Assembly: GCF_003369915.1 (NCBI RefSeq)
Contig: NW_022881603.1
Span: 46,873,723 to 46,937,722 of the forward strand
Direction of reading: 5' to 3'
DNA from: Drosophila miranda
Taxonomy: Eukaryota; Arthropoda; Insecta; Diptera; Drosophilidae
DNA length: 64,000 nt
Shown here: positions 42,102 to 52,640 of the stretch, piece after piece
Numbering within the stretch: position 1 is the first letter of the stretch
Layout of the letters: each line of letters starts with the position of its first letter
Notes under the pieces: model-generated
Database searches by the model: none
Seen by the model: only the letters and a program-made list of their open reading frames with translations
Told to the model about the DNA's origin: nothing
Made by a program: the position numbers and the translations under genes

Positions 42102-43637
42102 ATGGAAGAGTTTAAAAACAAAAAAAATGAGTCTGGCACTCCCCAAATGCCAACAGGGAGCAATCCCAAACAGGGGAAGGCAGCGGCCCAAAGGCCTGGC
42201 CCGACCCGCAAATCAGCAGGGAAAACCTGCGCGGCGGAAGATGCTAGGGAGAGCCCAAAGGGGTCCCATCCCGGTGTCGGGGTGGGTGGTGAATTGGCTC
42301 CCAAAACCGATACCTTGGCAGAGTGGCTATGCAATCCTGCGGCTGCTCTGCCTGCTGGTAAAGTGGCGGGTGATGAGTCACCATCTACTAGTGTTCAAGC
42401 CAAATCTTTTACATATGCCGAATCAGCAGGGAAAACCTGCGCGGCGGAAGATGCTAGGGAGAGCCCAAAGGGGTCCCATCCCGGTGTCGGGGTTGGTGGT
42501 GAATTGGCTCCCAAAACCGATAACTTGGCAGAGTGGCTATGCAATCCTGCGGCTGCTCTGCCTGCTGGTAAAGTGGCGGGTGATGAGTCACCATCTACTA
42601 GTGTTCAAGCCAAATCTTTTACATATGCTGGCAATATACTCCGTCGGCAGAACGCAAGCCAGATGTCCAGCCCGACGGACAAATGGATAAAGAAGGTTGA
42701 GTGGGCCTCGAAGGTGCTGCCGAACTTTGGCAAGGAAGCACCGAAGAAGGAAGCCCCTCAGCCAAAAAGGCAGCGCTCACAAGAGACTCCGGGGCCGACA
42801 CCGAAGCGCTCCAGAGTGCTGCCTAACACATCATTCGCGCAGATTGCCAGAGAAAGGACGCTGATTGGCGTCCTGGACAAAGGCAGCGCGGACTCCCGGA
42901 TACCTAGAAACCAGTGGAAGTGGGTGGAAGCGGCACTGGCCGACCGCTGCTTCAAGCTGCTGGAAAAGCAGCCTGGACCCCCCCCCGTCTGCAAAGACAT
43001 GGGCTGGTACCAGGGCTGCATAAAAATCGTAGCATGTGAAGACGAGCGCTCCGTACAGCTGTACAAAGCAGCGGTAGCGCAAGTCGGGGAAGTCTACCCA
43101 GGGGCGAAGCTCGTCGCTGTAGACTGGAGCGAAGTGCCCAGTAGACCAAGGGCGAGAGTTTGGGTGCCCGCCTCCATGAAGGAGCCGGAGCGCATCCTAA
43201 AAATGTTGCAAAGATGCAACCCCCACCTCCCAACAGCGGATTGGAAGGTGGTCAAAGTTGAGACGACACAGGGCCCCACAAACCAGGCGGTGGTCGTCCT
43301 CAACAAAGAGTCGCTGGCCCCGATTGAGGCTGCCAAAGGCGAGCTCAACTTTGGGTTCAGCTCTGTGACCGTAAAGGTCTACAAGTCGGATGCGGCGGCC
43401 GAGGCACGTCCTGTCGACAAGCCAGTCGAGCAGGACGCTGCCTCGGAGATCGAAGCACCCGACGATCACACAGAGATAGACCCAGAGGGCTACTACACCG
43501 ATGGCACGCTGAGATGCGACTTCGAGGCGATGTGTTGCCACGAGGAAGTCGAGGACGATCCGGATGCCGACATTACAGTGGTGGGGAACACTAAGGATGT
43601 CCTTGAGGCTCCTTCAGATCAATCTCCACCACTGTAA
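42102..43637 (+). CDS. LOA ORF1 of copy d, with internal duplication
   Basis: The frame is open from 41922, but ATG 42102 (MEEFKNKKNESGTPQMPTG) is the likeliest start; 42030 is an alternative. A 210 bp direct repeat (42211-42420 and 42421-42630) duplicates 70 residues in frame (SAGKTCAAEDARESPKG... twice). The DUF4780-type domain follows: RTLIGVLDKGSADSRIPRNQ, MGWYQGCIKIVACEDERSVQ, YPGAKLVAVDWSEVPSRPRA, CNPHLPTADWKVV. The acidic tail ends PSDQSPPL. Open throughout. Confidence 0.9.
   Translation: MEEFKNKKNESGTPQMPTGSNPKQGKAAAQRPGPTRKSAGKTCAAEDARESPKGSHPGVGVGGELAPKTDTLAEWLCNPAAALPAGKVAGDESPSTSVQAKSFTYAESAGKTCAAEDARESPKGSHPGVGVGGELAPKTDNLAEWLCNPAAALPAGKVAGDESPSTSVQAKSFTYAGNILRRQNASQMSSPTDKWIKKVEWASKVLPNFGKEAPKKEAPQPKRQRSQETPGPTPKRSRVLPNTSFAQIARERTLIGVLDKGSADSRIPRNQWKWVEAALADRCFKLLEKQPGPPPVCKDMGWYQGCIKIVACEDERSVQLYKAAVAQVGEVYPGAKLVAVDWSEVPSRPRARVWVPASMKEPERILKMLQRCNPHLPTADWKVVKVETTQGPTNQAVVVLNKESLAPIEAAKGELNFGFSSVTVKVYKSDAAAEARPVDKPVEQDAASEIEAPDDHTEIDPEGYYTDGTLRCDFEAMCCHEEVEDDPDADITVVGNTKDVLEAPSDQSPPL
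42211..42630 (+). repeat. 210 bp in-frame tandem duplication in ORF1
   Basis: The two copies differ at only a few bases. The unit encodes 70 residues ending in KSFTYA. Neither copy a ORF1 nor the fragment in copy b shows it. Confidence 0.9.
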
Positions 43638-44500
43638 AGCAGCATCCGCTGCTCTTATACTCCGCCTCGAAGGGAGCGGAGCAGACGTAGCCCTGATCCA
43701 GGAACCTTGGATAGTGGAAGACAAGGTTTGTGGTCTAGGGTCGAAGGAGTACAAGATAATTGTAGCTCAACATGAAGGTTAAACCCGCACCTGCATTCTC
43801 GCCAGAAAGCACCTTAATATCTTTCTGCTCCATAACTATAGCGATAGCGACAACACGGCGGCAAGCCTAGATCTGAAAGGGACACATCTAAGGCTGATGT
43901 CGTCCTACATGGCCCATGAGGGATACGATCCTCCCAACGACCCGGTTCGCAAACTAGCCAGCGACAGCGAGAGGTCGGACATAGACCGATTAATAGGTTG
44001 CGATGCCAACGCTCACCACACTCAATGGGGGAGCTCGAACACAAATGTAAGGGGGGAGTCACTTTTCAGCTTCATCCTTAACTCAAATCTATTTATTTGT
44101 AATCGGGGCAACGACCCCACTTTTATAATTAAAAATCGACAGGAGGTTATTGGCATCACCCTAGTGTCTTCCAACCTGTTAGACATAGTCAAGAGTTGGC
44201 AAGTCCTTGATGACCACTCTTTCTCTGACCACAGATACATCGAGACCACACTATCCCTCGAGTGTCCGAAACCTAAGGACTATATTAATCCCAGGAAAGC
44301 CAACTGGGAAAAATATAGCTCAGCCCTGGAGGACTTACTCCCCTCCAAAGCACCATCATGCCCTGACACAAAAGACGACCTAGATCGCCTAGTGAACAGG
44401 TTCACAGAGGCATGCAACAAAGCCTTCGCGGCAGCGCGCCCCTCTAGCAAACCTAGGGGAAAAAGAAACCCCCCTGGTGGTCAAAACAAATAGACATCCT
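43597..44500 (+). pseudogene. LOA ORF2 of copy d, endonuclease
   Basis: Starts MSLRLLQINLHHCKAAS, again 41 nt before the ORF1 stop. A TAA at 43780-43782 replaces a lysine codon that copy b retains (HEGK). After it the frame stays open through DANAHHTQWGSSNTNVRG and DDHSFSDHRYIETT to 44493. A one-base shift near 44456 in an A run then moves the linker (PPWWSKQ) to another frame. Confidence 0.92.
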
Positions 44501-46348
44501 ACGTAAAAGCTGCAGGACCCTCTTTAACAGGGCCAAAAGCGCGAACGAGGAGAGCCACTGGGCAGACTACAAAATCAGTCTGTCACTATATAAAAAGGAA
44601 ACAAGGAAAGCAAAAAAGGCCTCTTGGCAAAAATTTTGCTCGGAAATTGAGGAAACGTCAGAGGCCGCAAGGCTTCGCAAGATTCTCTCAAAAACTAACC
44701 CCTCGGTAGGGTATCTTAAAAGGAATGACGGCACGTGAACTAACTCCAGTGAGGGTGCACAACCATCGAGACGGCACATCTTCCAGGAGAGGGACCGGTA
44801 ACCTCGATGGATCACATCCTCACAAAACGTAACATAAGCTGGGCAATAAACAGCTTCAACCCGTTCAAATCGCCAGGCCCGTATACAAGGTTGTACTGGC
44901 TGTGGGTACAATCCCGCGAACATGGCTTAAGGCAAAGATAGTCTTCATTCCCAAAGCTGGGAAAGCCTCGCACTCAGCTGCAAAAGACTTTAGACCAATC
45001 AGCCTATCGTCCTTCCTCCTCAAAACCTTTGAGAGACTCGTCGGGCTGCAACTGAGGACAACTATACACCCTCAGTTGCTGTCAGGCGCACAGCATGCCT
45101 ACCTAGATAAATCTCTGCATCACAAGGAGTACTCACTCATAGCCTTTCTCGATATTGAGGGAGCTTTCAACAACGTTGTACCGGGCGCCATTACAGAAGC
45201 CCTGACTGACCTGGGGGTGGACCGTCACTTGGTGATGCTCATCGATCAATTGCTCACATGCAGGACGGTGACATCATCGATGGGATCGTCCGCCCAGTCA
45301 AGGTATGTCAACAGAGGCACCCCGCAAGGTGGTGTCCTGTCTCCTCTTCTGTGGAACATAGCAGTCAACAAGATTCTATGTGACCTAGAAGGGGGGGCTG
45401 CAAAGTCGTGGCCTATGCGGACGACGTTGCGATTATCGTCTCGGGGAAATACCCACAAACACTGTGCGACTTAATGTCCACAAAGCTAGCGCAACTGTCG
45501 GATTGGACAGAATCGCGCGGTCTGGGAGTAAATCCCTCAAAAACGGAACTCGTACTATTCACAAATAAATACAAGGTCCCGCCCTCAACCCTCCAATACT
45601 ACAAGGATGCAGGCTCTCCTTTAGCGACAGTGCCAGTTACTTAGGGTTGGTAATTGACAAGAACCTTAGCTGGAACCTGAATGTCAAAGACAGAGTGAAG
45701 AAGGCAATGACTGCACTCTACACATGCAAAAAAGCTAAGCGCGATTTCCTCGAACTCGGCCACCGTGGCAGACTGCCGCAAATCTCTGCACGAGATGGCT
45801 CAGCAATTTGCTATTAGCCTGATTTGGGTCCCGGGCCACCGGGACATCGAGGGCAACTGTATAGCGGACGAGCTGGCACTACAATCCCCCTTCTCCAAGA
45901 CAAGGAGGATATCTGTATGCCAATGGCCACCTGTAAGCTCATTATAAGGGAGCAATACAAGCGACTAAAAAACGATATGTGGCAAACAGTGCCACGATGT
46001 CGCACAACTCGGCAAACATGGCCGACCATGGTCATGAAGTGCACCTCCGAGCTCCTCAAGTTAAGCAGGAAAAGGTGCAGCGTAGTCACACGTTCCCTCA
46101 CGGGACACTGGCTAATAGGCACCCACGCTAACAGGCTGGGGGCCCCACATAACGATTTTTGTCGCAGCTGTAGAGACGAGGAAGAGGAGGAGACAGTGGA
46201 ACATCTGTTCTGCTCCTGCCCAGCTCTCAGCAGAAGAAGGCTACAGCACCTGGGCTCAGCCTTTCTACACGACATCTCAGAGATGTCTAAACTATGTCCC
46301 AGGAGGATAGCGAACTTTGTGAGAGCATCTGGATGGGATAATTGCTGA
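44500..46348 (+). pseudogene. LOA ORF2 of copy d, RT and RNase H with deletions
   Basis: Heavily broken. After FKSPGP (about 44880) some 25 codons are missing. KAKIVFIPKAGKASHSAAKD and LIAFLDIEGAFNNV follow, with about 19 codons missing at QHAY. RGTPQGGVLSPLLWN is present, then a frameshift before VAYADDVAIIVSG near 45405, another near 45640, and a large deletion at about 45738 that joins the RT thumb to mid RNase H (WVPGHRDIEGNCIADEL). The C-terminal part with CRSCRDEEEEETVEHLFC is open to 46348. Confidence 0.92.
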
Positions 46349-46480
46349 CAGGAAGTCTCACAACGCAGGAAGGAAATGATCCTATGCGGTATCACAACGA
46401 GCCGAAACCGGCCTAAGTGTGACGGGTTCCGAGCGAGCCCGGCAGCCGCCTCAACCTAACGTAACCTTAAACTAGAAGAG

Positions 46481-48765
46481 ACACTAGAGTACTACAGCGT
46501 GAAAACTCTGCGTCTCATCTGGATGCCGAAGATGGATACATTGTGTGGACGAACACAGAAAAGCCAGGCTACACGCATCACCAAACGGGTGGTATGTTCC
46601 GAACTGGCCCAAATCTTTGACCTACTAGGACTCTTTGCACCGGTGGTAGTAAAGGCAAAAATCTTCATGCAACAACTTTGGGAGCTCAAACTGGATTGGG
46701 ATGACGAATTGCCATTACAACACCAAACCGAATGGAAAGAATACCGGGACGACTTACAAACATTGAACAAAATGCAAATTCCCCGGCATATCTACGATGG
46801 TAAAATTCCAGTTACCCAGAACTCCATACGTTTGTAGATGCATCAGAACGAGCATATGGCGCAGCAGTATATGTGCGCGCTACATACAAAAACAACCAAA
46901 TGTCAGTAAGACTTCTCTGTTCGAAATCACGTGTGGCGCCGACAGCCAAACAATCGCTACCACGTTTAGAACTTTGTGCTGCAGTCCTCGGTGCCGAGCT
47001 CACAAACCGAGTCCGACAGGATCTGCACATTGACATTAACACGGTTTCAGGATGTTTTTGGAGTGATTCCACCGTTGTGTTATCCTGGATAAACGCATCG
47101 TCATCAACATACCATACCTTTGTGGCAAATCGAATAGCCAAAATCCAGGCATTAACAAACCAGTCACAATGGCGTCAATTGTCATCAGCCAACAACGCAG
47201 CCGATGTCCTGTCGAGAGGAATCTCAGCAAGCAGACTGACAGATCACAATCTGTGGTTATATGGAACAGTATTCCTGCACGGATCTCGAGACAACTGGAC
47301 GAAGGCACCCGACATAGAACCCAGCAATCTTGAGAGAAAGGCTAAACATGTAAGCTTGCCAATCACACCTAGCGCACTTGGGGACGAATTATATACTTGC
47401 AGACATAGCAACTCGTTTCACAATCTGCAACGCATTGTGGCATATATGTTACGCTTCTGCTACAAAACCAACAGAGCGCACAGCACGACGCTCTGCGCAG
47501 AAGAACTGACTCATGCCCGTGCTATAATCCTGCGAACCATACAACAAGTCGAGTTTACAGCAGAGTTAAAACAGTTTCAACGCTATAAGACTGTGGATAG
47601 AAAGAGCTCGATCTTATCGTTATCTCCCTTTCTAGGAGACGATGAGCTCATCCGAGTTGGTGGTAGACTTGAAAAAGCTCTACTTCCATACAACGCAAAA
47701 CACCCAGTTTTGCTGCCTTACAATGACCCAATCGTCAAAATGATCTTGCGGAAGCTACATGAGGAGAACATGCATTGTGGTGCTCAAGCACTAAGGGCAA
47801 TCGCAAGACAACAATATTGGACAATATCAATGACAAGACAATGGCTAGAAGCATCATTCACAGCTGTGTTAGATGCACCAAGGCTAGACCAAAGCTGATG
47901 CACCAGATCATGGGCAATCTCCCAGCACAACGAGTCACACAAGCACGCCCGTTTCTTAATGCAGGCGTCGACTACTGTGGACTAATCTCGATCCACCATA
48001 AGATACGAGGCAAAAGACCAGATAAGGCATACATCGCCGTGTTCTGCTGTTTTTCCACAAAGGCAGTGCACCTGGAGCTGGTAAGCGACCTGACCACAGA
48101 AGCATTCTTGGCCGCTCTGCGTCGATTCTTAAGCAGACGTGGGAAGTGCCAAACTATTCATTGCGACAATGCAACGAACTTTGTGGGTGCAAACAACCAG
48201 CTTAAAGAATTATAAGACTATATTCAGCTCAAAGGCAACTGCTCTGATCACGAATCATTGCAACAAAAAACAAGTGGATTTTAAATTCATTCCTCTTAGG
48301 GCTCCTTCGTTTGGCGGCCTCTGGGAAGCAGGGAAGCACCAAAAAAGCTGTTGATAACAACCACCAACACAGCCTCATTGACATTTGAAGAACTAAACAC
48401 AGTGATAATCGAAATTGAAGAAATTCTCAATTCTCGACCCATCACTCCAATGTCAAATGATCCCACTGATACAACAGCGCTTACCCCAGGACACTTCTTG
48501 ATTGGTGAACCATTGACAACGCCACCTGACGTCAATACTGATCATCAAGTAAGAACATTGGTAAAGCGCTGGGAATTGGTATCACGCCTAAAGCATTCAT
48601 TCTGGAAACAAGGGTCTACGGAATACCTCCAAGAATTGCAAGCTCGGCATAAATGGAAAACCGCTTCACCAATCGTACCTGAAGGATTATTAGTTTTGGT
48701 TAAGGAAGACTACCTTCCAGTAATGAAGTGGACAAAACAAAAAAATTGTCACCTACATTAACATC
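46481..48765 (+). pseudogene. BEL-A RT end, RNase H, integrase
   Basis: Continues BEL-A after the LINE. RT/RNase H: RVVCSELAQIFDLLGLFAPV, then CSKSRVAPTAKQSLPRLELC, FWSDSTVVLSWINASS and NNAADVLSRGIS. Integrase: SPFLGDDELIRVGGRLEKAL, HPVLLPYNDPIVKM and HSCVRCTKARPKL (zinc-binding), then FLNAGVDYCGLI, FCCFSTKAVHLELVSDL, FLSRRGKCQTIHCDNATNF and TPGHFLIGEPL. Frameshifts lie near 46820, 47830 and 48340, and stops near 48213 and 48270-48300. It ends with WKQGSTEYLQELQARHKWK and a DUF5641-type region joined abruptly to env near 48743. Confidence 0.92.
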
Positions 48766-50360
48766 AGCATTATTGGTGCTGTTGCTCATGCTTCAATTAG
48801 CATTGTCACAGTCAATAAATATGACACAATTCGCAAACAAGCCTGGAATATTCTATGAGAAGCTTGGAACATCAAGAATAGCAACGTCTGAGTGGACCAT
48901 GATCGTATACTATGACTTGGAAGCATCTTGGAAGGATATGCAACTAATGTCTGCTGGAATTTCAGAGGGACGATACATGCGCCCTGAACTAAAAAATGAT
49001 CCGGCATGTAACTCCATAGTTCAACACTTTCAACATGTGTATAACGAGCTAAAAACAGGAAGCATTTAAATGAAAAACTCTCTAGCAAGCAGTCTTTTTA
49101 GTGTTCTCGACGCAAAATACGCAGAGGAGATGACTCAAGTAATTGAGAAAGTGAAAACCAATGAAGGCTTTCTACTACATCTGCTCCAAAACGAAACATC
49201 AATTGTCGACGCGACAATAAACATAGGCAGAAAAGACAAGGTAACAACTGATAATCGCCTAAAAATTTTGGAACAGCATATGGCTACTATCAACCGAGAA
49301 ATAGGCTCATATCACAGCGATCATCTGACTCAAGCGTACTTAGGACTAATAGCTGAATTAACCCTGCTCACAACAACTCTCCAACGAATGCAGTCCGACA
49401 TATCTGATGTCCTAATCGGTATTCATCATAGGAGAATAAGCCCCACGCTGGTGTCTCCCGAGCAACTAAGAGACCAACTAGACTGCAAAACACGTCATCT
49501 TCAAGTTGACGCTACCGCTGGTCTCAACAGCTCAGCTCGAAGTCTTCAGCATCATCCCAATTCCGATTTGGGAATCAACTGGAGGCTGGAGCCCATTTGA
49601 CCTCAGAACCGCCATAGTAACTGTGAACATCCACCGAGACCAGTTCATGGGCACTACCAAAAAGGAATTCCGACGTTGTCTTAAAGTACACAACGAGGAG
49701 TTCATCTGCTTTGACCATCAGACGATCTTAAATATGGACAATCGCTGTGAGTTTCAACTGTTTAACAATAAAACAGAAACACTGTGTCATGTAACACACA
49801 CAAAGGCTGACATGGTGTGGCTAAAAACTCAGCATCCAAATAAATGCATCTTCGCAACGCATTCTACAACTAAACTTCAAGCAGTATGTAACGGAGTTCC
49901 GTCAACCATAACACTGGAAGGAACTGGTCTACTCTCCATGTCCCCTGGTTGCACTGCTCGCAATACTGAAGTAAGCATCAGCACCTTCAGCACCACAATC
50001 AGCGAAGTAAAATCGACCTACACTCGGTTTGGTGACGTGAGCCCACCGGAGACATCACCCTCGACACCAATGTGGCAACTGAAGAACCAGACATCAGACT
50101 TTCTTCAAGAACTTGATGATCTACGCCAGCAACTATCAGCCATCAATCATCACGAGCTGACACACCATCTCACCACCGTGCAGCACCATCAACTCTCTGC
50201 CTATGCAGCCCTAGCAATATCAATTCTATTGATCACTGCCTACATTTTCCGGAAGAAGTATCAACTATGGAAACCAAGACCATCAAATCCCGATCCAGCC
50301 ATGTCATCACCCCCTATACCCCTTGCACGCCGATTTACCGTCGACTTGAACAATGGTTGA
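48751..50360 (+). pseudogene. env: BEL-A env, copy 1
   Basis: Envelope-like glycoprotein of a BEL/Pao retrovirus-like element (roo-like elements are known to carry env). It begins with a hydrophobic signal peptide (LLVLLLMLQLALSQS), then an ectodomain. A TAA at 49067-49069 and a ~40 bp deletion remove the basic cleavage site and fusion-peptide-like region that copies 2 and 3 keep. A second deletion at about 49481 removes roughly 35 codons and shifts the frame. The C-terminal part (49506-50360) is open and ends in a membrane segment (AISILLITAYIF) and a short basic tail. Confidence 0.85.
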
Positions 50361-50886
50361 ACACAGTTTCAATGGCCGGGAGAATTTTCAGTTGCAGAAA
50401 TATGCGTAATTAATAGTTTATAATACCCGTCGGCATAACACAGTGACACCGTGACACAGTTTTCTATTTAACATGTAATATAATACCTCACGACAACACA
50501 CTAGCCACTGCAGTGAGTTCTGCTCTCTCTCCGCACTCTCCGCAGAGGGCGAAGACAGCGGTGCAATTGCTGACCATCAGAATGTCGCAATTGCCCACCA
50601 GACACTAAAATTATCCATAATACACAAAACATATATTTTAAAGACTCAGCACTTTTGTACCTTTTGTTACCTATAAATAAGAATTTTTATCAATAAAATC
50701 AGTATCAGAAACAGTACCATAACTGCCTGTCACTCATCTTCCATCGCAATCATCAGAGGCTGTCGCAGTGTCTTCAGACCCTCCCTTGCGCACCGTAGGA
50801 TATCCACTCCGCAGTCCAACTGATTCAAGTTCTAGTTGCGACGACCAAATTGTAGACGGTTTATGTACCGTATGCAACCCAGCTTC
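50361..50886 (+). repeat. BEL-A 3' LTR-like region, copy 1
   Basis: Non-coding DNA following env in all three copies (54376-54901, 58391-58719 plus 59829-60034). It has CTATAAATAAG and ATCAATAAAATC signals, as expected for an LTR with promoter and poly(A) site. Exact LTR ends are not clear because no 5' LTR of this element is present. It meets BEL-B env near 50886. Confidence 0.5.
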
Positions 50887-51460
50887 CTACACACATACAC
50901 ACATTATTTTCAACTTTATTTCCTCGGTAGCTCTTTTGAGAATATTTACCGTTGACTCTACCACCGATGTTTGTTTTTTAATTAAATCATCTAGGTTATA
51001 TTGGTTTTCTAATACATTTTTCATATTTCCTTCCAACGTTTTCCTATCTTCGGCGTCCATTATCCCAAACAATATATGATAAAGTGAGCCCATAAACTCA
51101 AACGGTGCTCGTTTCTTTCTTTTATTATCCTGAGTCATGATAAGTTTATTATTTTCCTCCAGGTCTGCAATTTGTCTTTCCGTATTATCTAATACATTAT
51201 TGCATTGATCTTTAAAAGTATAAAGTTTACCACACACAACTCTCATTTTCCCAATTAATTGCTTCCCCTTTTTTATCATTTGAATACGGGTCCATGTTAT
51301 AATAAACAATTAAATAACAGGATGAGGCGACTACTTCAACGTCCCCCATCGGATCCAAATATATTGAAGTGGAACTGTTAATTTTTTCAATTGACCTCTT
51401 CGCCCTTCCTCTGGCAGCAAAGCTTGCATTTGATACTTGGCACATAACACAAGCACTAAC
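50887..51460 (-). pseudogene. env: BEL-B env, copy 1 (3' truncated)
   Basis: Second envelope-like gene, of another BEL/Pao family. The minus strand has a signal-like hydrophobic start (51480-51430), an N-terminal ectodomain (51445-51227 with one frame break near 51290), then a coiled region (51309-50887). The basic cleavage-like site NKRKKR is followed by APFEFMGSLYHILFG, a fusion-peptide-like stretch, and a heptad region. It stops at BEL-A DNA, so the rest of the ectodomain and the membrane anchor are gone. Copies: 55475-54902 and 60411-60035. Confidence 0.8.
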
Positions 51461-51852
51461 AATGCTGCCATTAGTCCCAGCTTGGACATTTGACGTCTAC
51501 TACGAGTACTTCTGGTCTCTTTTTGAGTCATTCCTGAGTCTTGCTCTTCTGACTCAATTCCAGCTAATTGACAAATTTTAGTTAAAGGTCGTTTTATCAA
51601 CCCGTCTTGATGTTTTGTAGGTACTACTCTGACTCTATCGTCCCTACCTTTATGTATTTCTTCTATTTTTCCCAAGGGCCATCTAGCTGGGTGACAGGTT
51701 TCATCTTTTATTAATACAATCTGTCCTTTTTTAATATTCTGCATTCCTATTTTCCATTTATTTCCTTGTTGCAGTGTGTGCAAATAATCTTCTTTCCATT
51801 TAATCAACAATTCTCTTTTCATTTTCTGAATTAATCTCCACCTATCTAGATT
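51461..51852 (-). pseudogene. BEL-B pol C-terminus (DUF5641-type), copy 1
   Basis: IKWKEDYLHTLQQGNKWKIG, GQIVLIKDETCHPARWPLGK and RVVPTKHQDGLIKRPLTKI: the C-terminal region of BEL/Pao integrases. The frame runs on into the env signal peptide. A DINE-like insertion separates it from the integrase core. Copies: 55867-55476 and 60826-60412. Confidence 0.9.
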
Positions 51853-52355
51853 CCCGATTCTTATACCCGATACTCAAAATGAGTATTGGGGTATATTAGA
51901 TTTGTGGTAAAAGTGGATGTGTCTAACGTCTAGAAGGAATCGTTTCCGATCCCATAAAGTATATATATTCTTGATCAGCATCAATAGCCGAGTCGATTGA
52001 GCCCTGTCTGTCTATCCGTCCGTCCGTCCGTCCGTCTGTCCGTCCCTATCAGTGCCTAGTGCTCAAAGACTATAAGAGCTAGAGCAACGCCACACCCCCT
52101 TCCGCCCCCGCAAAGGACGAAAATCTGGGGCATCCAAAAATCTCTGAAACTATTAAGGCTAGAGCAACCAAATTTTTATCCGCACTCCTGTTAGATTTCA
52201 CTATAAAACGTATATCTCAAAATTTCGCTAAACCCCTTTCCGCCCCCACAAAGGACGAAAATCTGTTTCATCCACAATATTGCAGATTCGAGAAAACTAA
52301 AAACGCACAATCATAGAGAATGACCATATCTATCCGGTTGCTAAATCTGGATCCA
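51853..52355 (-). mobile_element. DINE-like element in BEL-B, copy 1 (truncated)
   Basis: TATACCCGATACTCAAAATG starts the inverted right end, followed by the GTCCGTCCGTCTG microsatellite and CGAAAATCTGGGGC blocks. Compared with the corresponding insertion in unit 3 (60827-61829) the outer end and some BEL-B DNA are deleted. The same truncated form is at 55868-56370. Confidence 0.75.
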
Positions 52356-52507
52356 ATAATAAAATGACCTGGTGTTAATACGTCCAGATCGTCAATATCG
52401 TTTGTAGCTGTAATCAAAGGGCGTGAATTTAGTACCGCTTCAATTTGATATAATAGAGTTGCCATTTTCTCATAGGTTAAATTATTGTCCCCAATTACAC
52501 TTTTTAA
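52356..52507 (-). pseudogene. BEL-B integrase fragment, copy 1
   Basis: TLLYQIEAVLNSRPLITATN and DVLTPGHFIIGS, the end of the integrase core. It ends at 52507, where BEL-A DNA begins on the plus strand (unit junction). Copy: 56371-56522. Confidence 0.88.
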
Positions 52508-52640
52508 GTGACGTTAAAACAGCATCTGGTGTATACAAGCGCCCGATCGCTCGTCTAGCGCCGCTATTTCCAGAAGATGTGGCAATCAAACGTTCCCACA
52601 ACGTGATCATTGACACCACGGAGATTGATGGGCCACACAC
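52508..52640 (+). pseudogene. BEL-A pol C-terminal end
   Basis: VKTASGVYKRPIARLAPLFP, the usual end of BEL pol, which copy 1 has lost at 48743. It is fused at its start to antisense BEL-B DNA, which makes the chimeric frame 52423-52767. Also at 56523-56655. Confidence 0.8.

Larger units (their letters stand above)
41604..46468 (+). mobile_element. LOA-clade LINE copy d with 12 bp target duplication
   Basis: AAACTAGAAGAG is present on both sides (41592-41603 and 46469-46480), and removing the element restores BEL-A continuity. It is 4,865 bp, with 5' UTR, ORF1, ORF2 and a 3' UTR ending CCGCCTCAACCTAACGTAACC. The 5' end is therefore defined, yet ORF2 has several internal deletions, which must have arisen after insertion or been present in the source. 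Confidence 0.95.
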
